A stretch of 64,000 bases of DNA from CAZGSN01 sp964371655 (lineage in GTDB: Bacteria > Desulfobacterota > Binatia > HRBIN30). The notes under the pieces were generated by a model. That model ran no database searches. It was given only the letters and a program-made list of their open reading frames with translations, and had not been told where the DNA came from. The position numbers were made by a program, and so were the translations under genes. Location of the stretch: positions 1 to 64,000 of the forward strand of contig CAYJOD010000007.1 in NCBI GenBank assembly GCA_964371655.1, written 5' to 3'. Below, in pieces: positions 44,196-53,357 of this stretch. Each line of letters starts with the position of its first letter. Positions within the stretch are counted from its first letter, which is position 1.

Positions 44196-45194
44196 ATGAA
44201 GCGAATCGTAGTTCTTGGGGTCACCGTCGCTGTGGCCACGGCATCCATTTCATGGGCGGCGGCAACCGACGAGCAGAAATGCGAAGCGGCGAAGCTTTCG
44301 ACCGCGTCGAAGTACGCGGCGTGTCGGTCCAAGGTCGACAAGAAGTTCGTGCTGTCGGCGACACCGCAGGACTACACGAAGTGCATCGATAAGTTCAACG
44401 GCAAGTGGAGCGATACCGAGACGAAGTATGGGATCGAGTGCCCGACCTCGGGTGACACGACGGAGGTGAACAATGATGTGACCAACTTCGCCAAGTGTGC
44501 CGCGGATCAGCTGAACGGCGAGTCGGTCGGCAACTGCTTCCGCAAGCTGCCGGCGACGGGGCAGACAACCTCCTACGTGGCGGGCGACGACGGCGACGCT
44601 GAGGTCGGTGGCGCCAAGAGCTACGTCGACAACGCCGATGGCACCATAACCGATCGCAACACTGGCCTGATGTGGGAGAAGAAGGTCAAGCGCGACGGCA
44701 CCGGTGATGTTGCGAACCTGCATGACGCGGACAACTGCCATCCATGGGGCGGCAGCTGTGCGATTGGTGGGGCGGCGTGTGGCGTAGACACGGACTGCGG
44801 TGCCAATGCCCCGTGCAACGCCGGCGACTGTCAGACATCGTCGCCCAACGGATTGACGATTTTCGAATGGGTGGCGCAGCTCAACACGGCCAACTTCGCC
44901 GGCTACGACGACTGGCGGGTGGCCAACACCAACGAGCTGCAGACGATCGTCGATTACGGGGATTCAACTCCGCCTGCGATCAATGTCGCGTTTAACGGCG
45001 CGAGCTGCGGGACAGGGTGCACAGACATCACGAGCGCGGCGTGCGCGTGTACGCAGTATGACTTCCATTGGTCGTCTACTACGGTCGCGGCCAATCCTAC
45101 CGTCGCGTGGATCGTGGACTTCAACTACGGCAACGTGGACGACGACGATAAGACCGACAACGACTATGTGCGTGCCGTACGCGGTGGCTCATGA
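44196..45194 (+). CDS. Exported DUF1566 protein
   Basis: 332 residues. A signal peptide MKRIVVLGVTVAVATASISWA is followed by a Cys-rich region of unknown type (TDEQKCEAAKLSTASKYAAC, CRSKVDKKFVL, YTKCIDKF). The DUF1566 block follows: DNADGTITDRNTGLMWEKKV, then NTANFAGYDDWRVANTNELQT and FHWSSTTVAANPTVAWIVDF. AAAGGAGG sits 4 bases before the ATG. Such proteins are surface or periplasmic with unknown ligands. Three cysteine pairs suggest disulfides. Confidence 0.82.
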   Translation: MKRIVVLGVTVAVATASISWAAATDEQKCEAAKLSTASKYAACRSKVDKKFVLSATPQDYTKCIDKFNGKWSDTETKYGIECPTSGDTTEVNNDVTNFAKCAADQLNGESVGNCFRKLPATGQTTSYVAGDDGDAEVGGAKSYVDNADGTITDRNTGLMWEKKVKRDGTGDVANLHDADNCHPWGGSCAIGGAACGVDTDCGANAPCNAGDCQTSSPNGLTIFEWVAQLNTANFAGYDDWRVANTNELQTIVDYGDSTPPAINVAFNGASCGTGCTDITSAACACTQYDFHWSSTTVAANPTVAWIVDFNYGNVDDDDKTDNDYVRAVRGGS

Positions 45195-45230
45195 TCGATC
45201 ATTTGGTCATTTGAGTATTTGATTTCTTGG

Positions 45231-45251
45231 GAGTCTGGGGAGTCTGGGGAG
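45231..45251. repeat. Short tandem repeat
   Basis: GAGTCTGGG-type unit repeated twice in direct order just after the DUF1566 gene. Too short to assign. Confidence 0.4.
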
Positions 45252-45691
45252 CTTTTCGATACGCTTCGCTAGTCAGGACTACCCCGCCAGAATCACGATG
45301 GCGCAAACCGAGGATCTTGCAAACTTGCGGGGCCGCGCCGTAAGTTTACGGTGAGGCCCGGCCGCCCGCTGGATTTCTGTTTGCCTGCAACCGCCACGGC
45401 CATCGCCCATCCGTCATCCGCCGGCCGGTTCTCGAACAGCACCCCCAGTCGTCGGGAAATTGCAGCTCGAAGTCGTACTCCCGATTGCGGTACTTCCGAG
45501 TTAGGGCGCACACGGTCTGTGCGGTCGCGGGCTCTCTCGTACTCGGCGCACGGTCGGCACTGTCGTTTCCCGTTGCCTCGATAGCGGGCGCGTCGCTCCG
45601 CTCTCCGTCAAGGCTTGCCAGAACTCGGCACAGTTGAGTGATCGTCATCCGGATCGAATCGGTGCCTTGCACCGCCGCGAGGCGGGTCCGC

Positions 45692-46414
45692 TCATCCGTG
45701 CCGGCCGCGTTGAACCGCAGGTGCATGCTTTCGATGGCGTCGGCACGGCGCAGCAGCGCGGCGATCAACGCTGGGAGCCCTCACCGGGTCTCGCTTGCCG
45801 TTGCGGTCGCCATACACCAGATCGCGTAGCGCCTCGGCCCCATCGAATTCGTTCCAGACTCGGTCTTCCATTTCTTCCTGGAACGCAAAGCGAAAGCATT
45901 CATCCACATATGCGTCCCCGCTCGGTGTTGCCCCCAGCCCTTCTCGGACACGTGCAGCACTCGATGGCGCCGTATTGCGCGGCGATTGAAAGCCCGCAGG
46001 CCAACGCGTCGCGGCATCGTATGTCACCCCCTCGAAGATCACCCCTTCGAAGTGCTCGATCAGCTCGCGCGGCGACGGTGACTCGGCCGCCAAGACATCC
46101 TCCAAGTGGACGGAGGTCTCTTCCAACGCATTGTGCAGCACGCGCTCCAGCCGTGCGTCGCGTTTCTGCGCGGCGTGGTGGTGGACGCCATCGCGTAATT
46201 GGTTTTCCAGAATCCGGCGCAGCCACGCCTTGAACTCTCCCTCCGACGCCCCCCGAAACTGCTAGCGGTGCTTGTGCGCGTGCAGCAACGTCTCCTGCAC
46301 GACATTCGACGTGTCGAGCTTGCCGCGCAGACAGATTGGTACAGCGCTATGGGCGAGGATGTGCAGATAATTCCGAAAATCCCCGCGTTCCAGCCAATCC
46401 CTCTGTCGTCGCAT
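45692..46414 (-). pseudogene. ECF-like sigma factor remnant with in-frame TAG
   Basis: From the ATG at 46414 the frame reads RGDFRNYLHILAHSAVPICL then GKLDTSNVVQETLLHAHKHR, then TAG at 46262-46264, then QFRGASEGEFKAWLRRILEN and QKRDARLERVLHNALEE. This is the region 2 of ECF sigma factors of the planctomycete/environmental type (KxDxSDxVQETxLxAHxxxxQFRG..E.E...WLR.IL). After about 130 residues the frame departs into an unfamiliar sequence and no region 4 (HTH) is seen. So both a nonsense codon and loss of the DNA-binding end are visible. A further unassigned frame covers 45346-45768. Confidence 0.7.
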
Positions 46415-46689
46415 GACAGGCACGGCGCCCTTCTAGCATGAGTCGGCCCCCTCGATAGCAAGAGAAACACACGCACTCAGTGAGCCGCTGCTGCTGGATG
46501 CTTCCGAAACTACGGTGTGACAGGTGGCGACACCCCATACTGTCAGGCTCAGCCGGCAGGTAGTTGCACGACCTTAAACGAAGCTACCGCGCAGGAGCTG
46601 CGCAGATTTGAGATGAAAGACGTCTTACAACTTCCCCAGCCATTCCGTTGACGCGGGCCGACACGTTGACGAATTGCCGGCAGCCTGGG

Positions 46690-47478
46690 TTACAGCGACT
46701 TCAAGAAGTCCAGCAGACTTTGGTTGAATCTATCCGCCTGCTCGATGTTGGAGAGGTGGCTGGCCGAGGGAAGGACCACCAGCTTCGACCCGGCGATCGC
46801 GGCTTGCATCTGCTCGGATGCAGCGACCGGCGTGCCCTGGTCTTCCGCACCGACGATGATCAGGGTTGGAATCCGAATCTCGTGAAGACGGTCCGCGTAG
46901 TCCAGGGTACGAATCGCCTGGCAGCAACTGGCGAAGCCGTGGGGCGGCGTCGTGCGGATCAGCATGCGGACGCGGTCGACGACCTCGGGCGCGCCTTCGA
47001 TGAACGGCTTGGTGAACCAGCGCTCGATGGTTCCCTCCGCTAGCGCCACCATTCCCCGGCTCTCGGCCATCGCAATACGCGCGTCCCAGAGCGGACCCGA
47101 CGCCGGCGGCATGTGGCACGACGTATCTGCGAGCACGAGACTGGCCAAGACATCGGGCCGCTTGAGTGCGACCGCCTGGCCAATCATTCCGCCCATCGAC
47201 AAACCGACGAAATGCGTGCGCTCCACGCCCTGCGCTGCCAGCAGACCCAGCACGTCATCCGCCAGCATATCGAGCGTGTACGGCCCCGGCGGCACCTCGC
47301 TCCCGCCATGACCGCGCGTGTCGTAGCGCAGGACGCGATAGCGGGATGTGAGCGCCGCGATCTGCGGCTCCCACATGTCCAGGCTGGCGGCCAGCGAATG
47401 GCTCAAGGTCACCACCGGCGCTCCCGCCGGTCCTTCCATCACGTACTGCGTAACGATGCCGTTGGCGACGACTCTCAT
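46690..47478 (-). CDS. pcaD: Alpha/beta hydrolase, 3-oxoadipate enol-lactonase-like
   Basis: 262 residues. The catalytic triad fits PcaD: the nucleophile S94 in GLSMGG, Asp in VGAEDQGTP near 215, and His in SASHLSN near 241. The oxyanion segment is LSHSLAASLDMW near the N-terminus. Enol-lactonases act late in the protocatechuate branch of the beta-ketoadipate pathway; no other pca gene is nearby, so a related esterase role is possible. The symbol is by similarity. Monocistronic, with repeat B copy 3 upstream. Confidence 0.78.
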   Translation of the reverse strand: MRVVANGIVTQYVMEGPAGAPVVTLSHSLAASLDMWEPQIAALTSRYRVLRYDTRGHGGSEVPPGPYTLDMLADDVLGLLAAQGVERTHFVGLSMGGMIGQAVALKRPDVLASLVLADTSCHMPPASGPLWDARIAMAESRGMVALAEGTIERWFTKPFIEGAPEVVDRVRMLIRTTPPHGFASCCQAIRTLDYADRLHEIRIPTLIIVGAEDQGTPVAASEQMQAAIAGSKLVVLPSASHLSNIEQADRFNQSLLDFLKSL

Positions 47479-47791
47479 GTTGCCTTCAGCCGGAAGAACT
47501 CAGTTGGGACCACGGATTTCACGGATCAACACGGATAAGGAAGAACAACGACGCCAACTTACAGCCGGACCGCAACACAGAAGTCTGGCGGACAAATTCT
47601 TCCGATCCGAACGAAGGTCTTTCCTCTTCATATCCGTGCCCATCCGTGGAATCCGTGGTTCCAATTGATGTGTTTGGGTTCAGTACTCCATCGCAATCAA
47701 ACCGTCCGCAGCTGATCACAGTGGAGTTTCGCCGCCAGCGCGAAAAGGCACAGCCTTGGTTAGCTGCGAAGCATGCTCGGGTGCGGGGAAA
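47479..47791. other. Intergenic region with repeat B copy 3
   Basis: Upstream of the hydrolase, and just past the 3' end of the beta-propeller gene on the same strand. It contains repeat B copy 3. No gene is seen. Confidence 0.55.
47495..47683 (+). repeat. Repeat family B, diverged copy 3
   Basis: CAGTTGGGACCACGGATTTC at the left and the complementary GGAATCCGTGGTTCCAATTG near the right end; same general ends as 19694-19885 with a different middle. Confidence 0.7.
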
Positions 47792-48625
47792 TTAGCGACT
47801 AGCGCGTCCACCGCTCCGGGCTGCGATCCTTCGCGACGCAAACGCGAGCAGCAGCATTGCTGTGATCGCAAGCGCCGGGTAGGAAAGCGCCGGTGCAGAG
47901 GAACGCGGGCCGATCTGAAAGGCCAGGTCGGCGGTGTCGTCGTTGGGCGAGCCAATGAAGGTCGCGTTCCCGCTGACAGGATCAATTCGGAAGATGCTAT
48001 TCCCGTCGCACTCAGTCGCGAAGAGTTGACCATCGGTGGGGCGTACGCCCAGACCATCGATGCATTCCCCGGTGTTGAGAACCGGGCCGATCGGCGCGCC
48101 GGTGGCGGGATCTAGTTGTGCCAGATCGGAATCCGTGTTGGCCAAGTAGAGCGTGCCATTCGGGGCAAACGCAATTCCACCCTTGCTCAGCCCGGTGTTC
48201 CCGACAAGCGTGGCCACGGCCGTCGTCTTGTCGATGGTATAGAGGACGCCGTTCTTGTCGATCCCGAAGAGCGTGCTCGTAGACGGCTGCGCGGCGAGAT
48301 CGACGATCCGAAGATGGCCGCCGGCACCGGTCTGGATATCGCCAATCGTCGCGATCAATGACCCGTTGCTCGGGTTGATCTCGATGAGCGAGGAGCAACA
48401 TGAGCTGTCCGCAGGTACGCTGCCGAACAGACGGCCCGCCGTATCGAAGGTAAGCCCGCTCAGAGCTCCTGTAGCTGTCGGGTCCCCGAGCAACGTGAAA
48501 TCGCCGTTAGTCTGGTCGACTATTCCGACGAGACCATCGCCGGCGGTGCTGCCGTACATGACCTGTGCAGCGACCGGTGCCGCAAACACGACGAAGCAAA
48601 CGAAAGCCACACCCGATGAACGCAT
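47792..48625 (-). CDS. Secreted beta-propeller protein with C-terminal sorting-type anchor
   Basis: 277 residues. A signal peptide (SSGVAFVCFVVFAAPVAAQV) precedes repeated GLVGIVDQTNGDF, LFGIDKNGVLYTIDKT, GTLYLANTDSDLAQL and NSIFRIDPVSGNATFIG units that suggest a propeller of the DUF4394/SMP-30-like kind. The C-terminus has an Ala/Pro stretch, a hydrophobic helix (PALAITAMLLLAFA) and a terminal Arg-rich tail, the layout of IPTL/PEP-CTERM sorting signals processed by an exosortase-like enzyme. The start is the third of several ATGs; 48643 is possible. Confidence 0.72.
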   Translation of the reverse strand: MRSSGVAFVCFVVFAAPVAAQVMYGSTAGDGLVGIVDQTNGDFTLLGDPTATGALSGLTFDTAGRLFGSVPADSSCCSSLIEINPSNGSLIATIGDIQTGAGGHLRIVDLAAQPSTSTLFGIDKNGVLYTIDKTTAVATLVGNTGLSKGGIAFAPNGTLYLANTDSDLAQLDPATGAPIGPVLNTGECIDGLGVRPTDGQLFATECDGNSIFRIDPVSGNATFIGSPNDDTADLAFQIGPRSSAPALSYPALAITAMLLLAFASRRIAARSGGRASR

Positions 48626-48754
48626 CCCTCTGACCATCCTCATAGCGTCGTCTTTACCTACAGAAATGGAGCACTGTCAACGCAAAATGAGCAACTCTGG
48701 ACGGACGCAATCGACTCTTGCCTCCGATTGTGCCCCGCATGACTCCGCCGATCG

Positions 48755-49444
48755 CTAGCGCGCCGACCTGCCGGCCGCGACGGATCCCCAAACAATGAAG
48801 TGGCGATCGGAGATGACCTCGATCGCCAAATGGGCAAGCGCCGTCGCTTTCAGTTGCGCCTCGACTTCTCCGGGCCGGTACGCCGCGAGCAGCGAGTTGT
48901 AGAAATCTGTGCGCAGCACGGCCGGCTCGCCCGAGGCGTAGCGCTGCACCAAGGCGCGGGCGTCCGCTTCGCTTGCTGGCCGCATCAGGTCCATGATGAA
49001 CACCCTTGTGGCCGGCCCGGACCATTGCCGGAGGGTCGACCACAGCACCGTCGGATCCACGAGGTGATGCAGCAGGCTGTTGGAAAACAGCAGATCGTAG
49101 GACCGCCGCACCATCGCGCTGTCCGGCAACCGCACTTCTTGGAACTCGATCCGATCATGCAGGCGCGCTGCGACAGCTGCCGCCTGCCCAGCTGCGATCA
49201 TGGCCGGTGAGCCATCGAGCGCCGTGACGCGCCAGGCGGGAAAGGCGCGCAGGAAGCGAAACGAGATGTCACCCGGTCCGCACCCGAGGTCGAGAGCGAC
49301 ACCGTGCTGGGGCAGCGGTGCGAGACGCAGCTGCAGCAACTCGATGAACCGCTGGTGCGGCTCCTCGAAGTCGGCCGCAGCGTACGCGCCCACCTGCTCC
49401 GGGTCGAGCATGAGCTCGGGTTCGGGTATCCGCTCCACGAACAC
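48755..49444 (-). CDS. Class I SAM-dependent methyltransferase
   Basis: 229 residues. SAM binding by LDLGCGPG at 51-58, then the LTALDGS-type acidic loop and SNSLLHHLVDP (motif IV region). The N-terminus FVERIPEPELMLDPEQVGAYA is family-like. Substrate unknown. It is upstream of the propeller gene on the same strand, 112 bases away. Confidence 0.83.
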   Translation of the reverse strand: MFVERIPEPELMLDPEQVGAYAAADFEEPHQRFIELLQLRLAPLPQHGVALDLGCGPGDISFRFLRAFPAWRVTALDGSPAMIAAGQAAAVAARLHDRIEFQEVRLPDSAMVRRSYDLLFSNSLLHHLVDPTVLWSTLRQWSGPATRVFIMDLMRPASEADARALVQRYASGEPAVLRTDFYNSLLAAYRPGEVEAQLKATALAHLAIEVISDRHFIVWGSVAAGRSAR

Positions 49445-49510
49445 GAATTGTGCTTGGAGCGGCCGCAGACCGCAAGGGAGTGAGCATCCGTCTCAACGGG
49501 GAAAGGACGG

Positions 49511-49672
49511 TTGAACCGCGGATGAACGCCGATGGACGCGAATGAAGCAACAAGCGCTTGGGAAGATTGGGGATTGCTCCCCCTGTGCTCCGACCCATTT
49601 CGGTGCCTGCAGGCCCAAGCCCAAGTACTGGCAATCCGCGTCAATCCGTGTCCATCCGCGGTTCCGATTGGA
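49511..49672 (+). repeat. Repeat family B, diverged copy 4
   Basis: TTGAACCGCGGATGAACGCC on the left and the complementary GTCCATCCGCGGTTCCGATT on the right. Ends match copies 1-3, the middle differs. Confidence 0.7.
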
Positions 49673-49735
49673 CTACTAACCTTCAAATCTTGTCGGCGCG
49701 CGAACATCTTCGAGTTGCGGTGCAAAGCCAGCTCC

Positions 49736-49892
49736 CGCCCGCATTACTTGCGGGAGAGTGTTAGGGTGAGGGAACCGCGGCGGCGGGGATGGGTCCGCAG
49801 TCCGGAGCCCTGCAGCGGACGTGTGGCGAAACTCCGCGTCGGGAAGGTGGATCCCTCACACCCGCCCTCTCCCGCAGTGATGCGGGAGAGGG
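49736..49892. repeat. Repeat family L, palindrome pair
   Basis: CCCGCATTACTTGCGGGAGA followed by TTAGGGTGAGGG, and the complementary CCCTCACACCCGCCCTCTCCCGCAGTGATGCGGGAG later. Each half also forms its own hairpin (CCCGCATTA/TGCGGG). Confidence 0.65.
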
Positions 49893-49960
49893 GGTGCTTC
49901 CAAACATCGGCGCCGGCTTGGGCTGCGGGCGTCAGCCCGCGCTGCGGTTTTCGGGCTGAA

Positions 49961-50146
49961 TCAACGGAGTAGGTCAGGGAGTCGTTCGAGCGAGTCGATG
50001 CAGAGGCAGTCGACCGCACCATACAGGGAGAGAGGATCGAGGAGCACGGGGGTGATGCCTGCAGCACGGGCGCCGCGAACGTCTATCTCGTAGATGTCGC
50101 CGACGTAAACGGCGGCTTCAGGGCTGGCGCCGCACGCGTCGAGAAG
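49961..50146 (-). pseudogene. HAD-family hydrolase C-terminal fragment
   Basis: 62 residues with no start codon: LLDACGASPEAAVYVGDIYE, IDVRGARAAGITPVLLDPLS, then YGAVDCLCIDSLERLPDLLR and a TGA. This is motif IV (VGDxxxxDVxGARAAG) and the end of a HAD phosphatase. An in-frame TGA stands at the 5' edge, right where the palindromic element at about 50150-50320 begins, so the element has cut away the N-terminal two thirds. Confidence 0.75.
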
Positions 50147-50446
50147 GACTCACCTCGAGGTCACAAGAATTTCTCGCGCCAAGGCGCAAAGGCAACAAGC
50201 CCTTCGTCGTGGATTCAGAGACCTCCGAAATCTCATTGAGAATGAAATTTAGATCTGGCCCCGGTTGTCGGAATTGGCGTTGTCTTCCTTCGCGGCTTGG
50301 CATCTTGGCGCGAGATTCCTAATCAGACCAAGGCTAACCCTTTTCGGACCGAAGTCGCCTGGAACTCTGGGCGTGCAAGCATCACCTTCCCTTTGTCCCT
50401 CTGTCCCTGATCCCTTTGACCCTACCCGGCGTGGGAGCGAAGCGCG
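50147..50446. other. Repeat-filled region upstream of the HAD fragment
   Basis: Consists of the family N palindrome and a half family K stretch; no gene. It is downstream of purA. Confidence 0.55.
50165..50320. repeat. Repeat family N palindrome inserted in a HAD gene
   Basis: GAATTTCTCGCGCCAAGGCGCAAAG on the left (50167-50191) pairs with CTTGGCATCTTGGCGCGAGATTC on the right (50296-50318), about 155 bases in all. It interrupts a HAD gene and is therefore likely mobile. The outer CTCGAGGTC...AGACC flank was not confirmed as a duplication. Confidence 0.72.
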
Positions 50447-51742
50447 CTAAGCTGCAAACGGGTTTCGCAACAGGATGGTCTCGTCGCGCCCGGCGCCGAC
50501 CGACACAATGATCATCGGCGCGCCGGAGAGCTGTTCGAGACGGCGGATGTAGGCGCGGGCATTGGCGGGCAAATCGGCGAGCGTGCGCGCCTGCCGAATC
50601 GGCTCCTTCCAACCAGGCATCTCTTCATAAATCGGCCGCAGGCCGCCGAGCACGGCGCTGCTTGCCGGGAAGCTCTCGATGCGTTTGCCGTTGTACTCAT
50701 AGGCCACGCAGATCCGGATGGGATCCATGCCGGTAAGGACGTCGAGCTTGGTTAGCGCCAGGCCTTCCATCCCGTTGAGGCGTACGGCGTAGCGGACCAC
50801 GACCGCGTCGAACCAACCGCAACGGCGCGGGCGCCCGGTGGTGGCACCGAACTCGTCGCCGTCCTGTCGCAATCGCGTCCCGACATCGTCGATCAGCTCC
50901 GTCGGAAACGGGCCGCTACCGACGCGTGTGGTGTAGGCTTTCACAATACCGACGACGAACGAGATCTGCTGCGGTGCGATACCGGTCCCGGTACAGGCCG
51001 CACCGGAGACGGTGTTCGATGACGTCACGTAAGGATAGGTGCCATGATCGACGTCCAGGAGCGTGCCCTGCCCACCTTCGAGGAGCACACGCTTGGACTG
51101 CCGCAGCGCATCCGACAAATACACGCCCGTGTCGGTGACGTACGCCGCCACGCGTTCGCGAAGGCGTAGGTACTCGGAATGAATCGCGTCGAAGTCGAGG
51201 GATTGCTCGTTGAGCATCGAGTTGAGATACGAGTTCTTCTCCGCGATTGTCTTTCGCAACACATCGGAGAACGACTCGTCATCGAGGAAGTCGGCGCAAC
51301 GGATACCGATGCGGGCCATCTTGTCTTCGTACGTAGGCCCGATGCCGCGACCGGTGGTGCCAATGCGACCCTCGCCGCGCAAACGTTCACGGGCGACGTC
51401 GATGGCGCGGTGATACGGCATGATCACATGGGCGCGATCGCTGATCTTCAAGCAGGCATTGTCCTGCAGATGACCCTGTTGGCGCAGCTCGTCGATCTCA
51501 TCGATCAACACGGCGGGATCGACGACGACACCGTTGCCGATCACACAGACCTTACCCTCGTGCAGCACGCCGGAGGGCACCAGGTGGAGGACGGTCTTGC
51601 GGCCATCGACCACCAGGGTGTGCCCGGCGTTGTTCCCACCCTGGTAGCGAACGACGACGTCTGCGTGTTCCGCGAGGATATCGACGACCTTGCCCTTGCC
51701 CTCGTCTCCCCACTGCGTTCCGACCACGACCACTGCAGGCAT
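50447..51742 (-). CDS. purA: Adenylosuccinate synthetase
   Basis: 431-residue enzyme that makes adenylosuccinate from IMP, aspartate and GTP, the first committed step to AMP. The P-loop is GDEGKGK at 12-18, with the catalytic N and H in GGNNAGHTLVV near 34-44. It is the third gene of the aminotransferase-serA-purA run, 21 bases after serA, and therefore under the same ZTP riboswitch. Confidence 0.97.
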   Translation of the reverse strand: MPAVVVVGTQWGDEGKGKVVDILAEHADVVVRYQGGNNAGHTLVVDGRKTVLHLVPSGVLHEGKVCVIGNGVVVDPAVLIDEIDELRQQGHLQDNACLKISDRAHVIMPYHRAIDVARERLRGEGRIGTTGRGIGPTYEDKMARIGIRCADFLDDESFSDVLRKTIAEKNSYLNSMLNEQSLDFDAIHSEYLRLRERVAAYVTDTGVYLSDALRQSKRVLLEGGQGTLLDVDHGTYPYVTSSNTVSGAACTGTGIAPQQISFVVGIVKAYTTRVGSGPFPTELIDDVGTRLRQDGDEFGATTGRPRRCGWFDAVVVRYAVRLNGMEGLALTKLDVLTGMDPIRICVAYEYNGKRIESFPASSAVLGGLRPIYEEMPGWKEPIRQARTLADLPANARAYIRRLEQLSGAPMIIVSVGAGRDETILLRNPFAA

Positions 51743-51763
51743 GCCGGTTCCCCTCGTCGCGGC

Positions 51764-53353
51764 CTAGAGACGAATCAGCTGCGCGCTGACGATGTTCGGC
51801 AACGTACGCAGTTTCTGCATGACCGGATCCGGAATCGCGTCATCGACGTGAACCAGAGAGATCGCCATGCCGCCGACATGCTCGCGTCCGAGCTCGAGGC
51901 GCGCGATGTTGATCTGGGCTTCCCCGAGCAGCATTCCGACGTTGCCGACCACGCCCGGAACGTCGCGGTTGTGCAGCATGAGGATGAAGCCCTCAGGATT
52001 GGCATCAAGGAAGAAATCGTTGATGCGGACCAAACGGATCACGCGCTGGCCAAAGATCGCACCGGCGACGGTGCTCGGGCCTTTGGCTGTCTGGACCGTC
52101 ACCGTGACCAGGTTGGCAAACCCTTGCGGCTGGCTTGTCTTCGATTCGACGACCTTTATCCCGCGCTCGCGAGCGATCGTGGGCGCGTTGACGTAGTTCA
52201 CCGCGCTCGACTCCAGCACGCGAGCCAGCAGGCCGCGCAAGACGGCAAGCGTAACTGACTTGACGTCGTAGCTGGCAACGTCGCCGGCGTACTCGATCGC
52301 CACTTCGGTGGGCGCCGCGTTGAGCAGTTGCGCCTGCAGGGCACCGAGCTTCTCGCCGAGGGTGAGATAGGGGCCGAGCACCTTCAACAGCTCGGGACTG
52401 ATGGAAGGTACGTTCACCGCGTCCTGGATGATGTCTTTGGTGAGATAGGCGGCGACCTGTTGCGCGATCGCGATCGCGACATTGAGCTGGGCTTCGTCCG
52501 TGGCGGCACCCAGATGCGGCGTGCAAATCACTTGATCGAGCTTGAGCAGGGGATGGTCCGCGGGTGGCGGCTCGGTGACGAAGACATCGAGCGCGGCGCC
52601 GGCCACTTTGCCGGAACCGATGGCCTCGGCAAGAGCGGCCTCATCGACGATGCCACCGCGCGCGCAATTGATGATGCGCACACCCTTCTTCATCTTCGCA
52701 AAGGCGTCGGTGCCGATCAGACCCCGCGTCTCCGGGATCAGCGGCGTGTGCACGGTGATGAAATCGCTACGCGCATAAAGATCGTCGAGTCCGGTGAGCT
52801 CGACGCCGAGGCGCTTGGCGGCGTCCTCGCCGATGAACGGGTCATAGGCGATCACCTTCATCTTCAGGCCGATGGCGCGGTCGGCGACGATGCGGCCGAT
52901 GTTGCCCAAGCCAACGACGCCGAGAACCTTATTGAAGATTTCCGAGCCCGTGAACTTCCCCTTCTCCCACTTGCCACCCTTCATTGAAGCGGTGGCCTGG
53001 GGAATGGAACGGGCGACAGACAGCATCATGCTGATGGCATGCTCGGCGGTAGTGATGTTGTTGCCACCGGGCGTGTTCATGACGACGATGCCCTTTTGAG
53101 TCGCGGCGGGAACGTCGATATTGTCGACGCCGATCCCGGCGCGGCCGATGACGCGCAGGTTCTGCGCGGCGGCGACGACCTCGGCGGTCACGGTGGAGCC
53201 GCTGCGAATGATCAATCCGTGGTACGGCGCGATCTTCGCCGCCAGCTCGGCCGGCTTGAGACCAACGGCTTGTTCGACTTCGAGCTCGGGAACGGCGCGC
53301 AGAATTTCCAACCCTGCGGCCGCCAACTTGTCAGCAACCAGAACGCGGTACAT
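51764..53353 (-). CDS. serA: D-3-phosphoglycerate dehydrogenase
   Basis: 529 residues, the long form: substrate and NAD-binding domains with GLGNIG at 148-153, catalytic Arg in CARGGIVDEAAL and His in TPHLGAAT, an allosteric-binding middle domain, and a C-terminal ACT domain (LMLHNRDVPGVVGNVGMLLG) that senses serine. It starts serine synthesis from 3-phosphoglycerate. It sits four bases after the aminotransferase, so translation may be coupled. Confidence 0.97.
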   Translation of the reverse strand: MYRVLVADKLAAAGLEILRAVPELEVEQAVGLKPAELAAKIAPYHGLIIRSGSTVTAEVVAAAQNLRVIGRAGIGVDNIDVPAATQKGIVVMNTPGGNNITTAEHAISMMLSVARSIPQATASMKGGKWEKGKFTGSEIFNKVLGVVGLGNIGRIVADRAIGLKMKVIAYDPFIGEDAAKRLGVELTGLDDLYARSDFITVHTPLIPETRGLIGTDAFAKMKKGVRIINCARGGIVDEAALAEAIGSGKVAGAALDVFVTEPPPADHPLLKLDQVICTPHLGAATDEAQLNVAIAIAQQVAAYLTKDIIQDAVNVPSISPELLKVLGPYLTLGEKLGALQAQLLNAAPTEVAIEYAGDVASYDVKSVTLAVLRGLLARVLESSAVNYVNAPTIARERGIKVVESKTSQPQGFANLVTVTVQTAKGPSTVAGAIFGQRVIRLVRINDFFLDANPEGFILMLHNRDVPGVVGNVGMLLGEAQINIARLELGREHVGGMAISLVHVDDAIPDPVMQKLRTLPNIVSAQLIRL

Positions 53354-53357
53354 GAGA

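Larger units (their letters stand above)
49445..49960. other. Intergenic region with repeats B4 and L
   Basis: About 500 bases between the methyltransferase and a HAD fragment, with repeat B copy 4 at 49511-49672 and family L palindromes at 49736-49892. No gene is supported. Confidence 0.55.

Noticed and set aside
46060..46476. 138-residue minus-strand frame near the sigma-factor remnant
   Set aside because: Another frame of the same DNA carries the sigma-factor region 2, so this one is a shadow.
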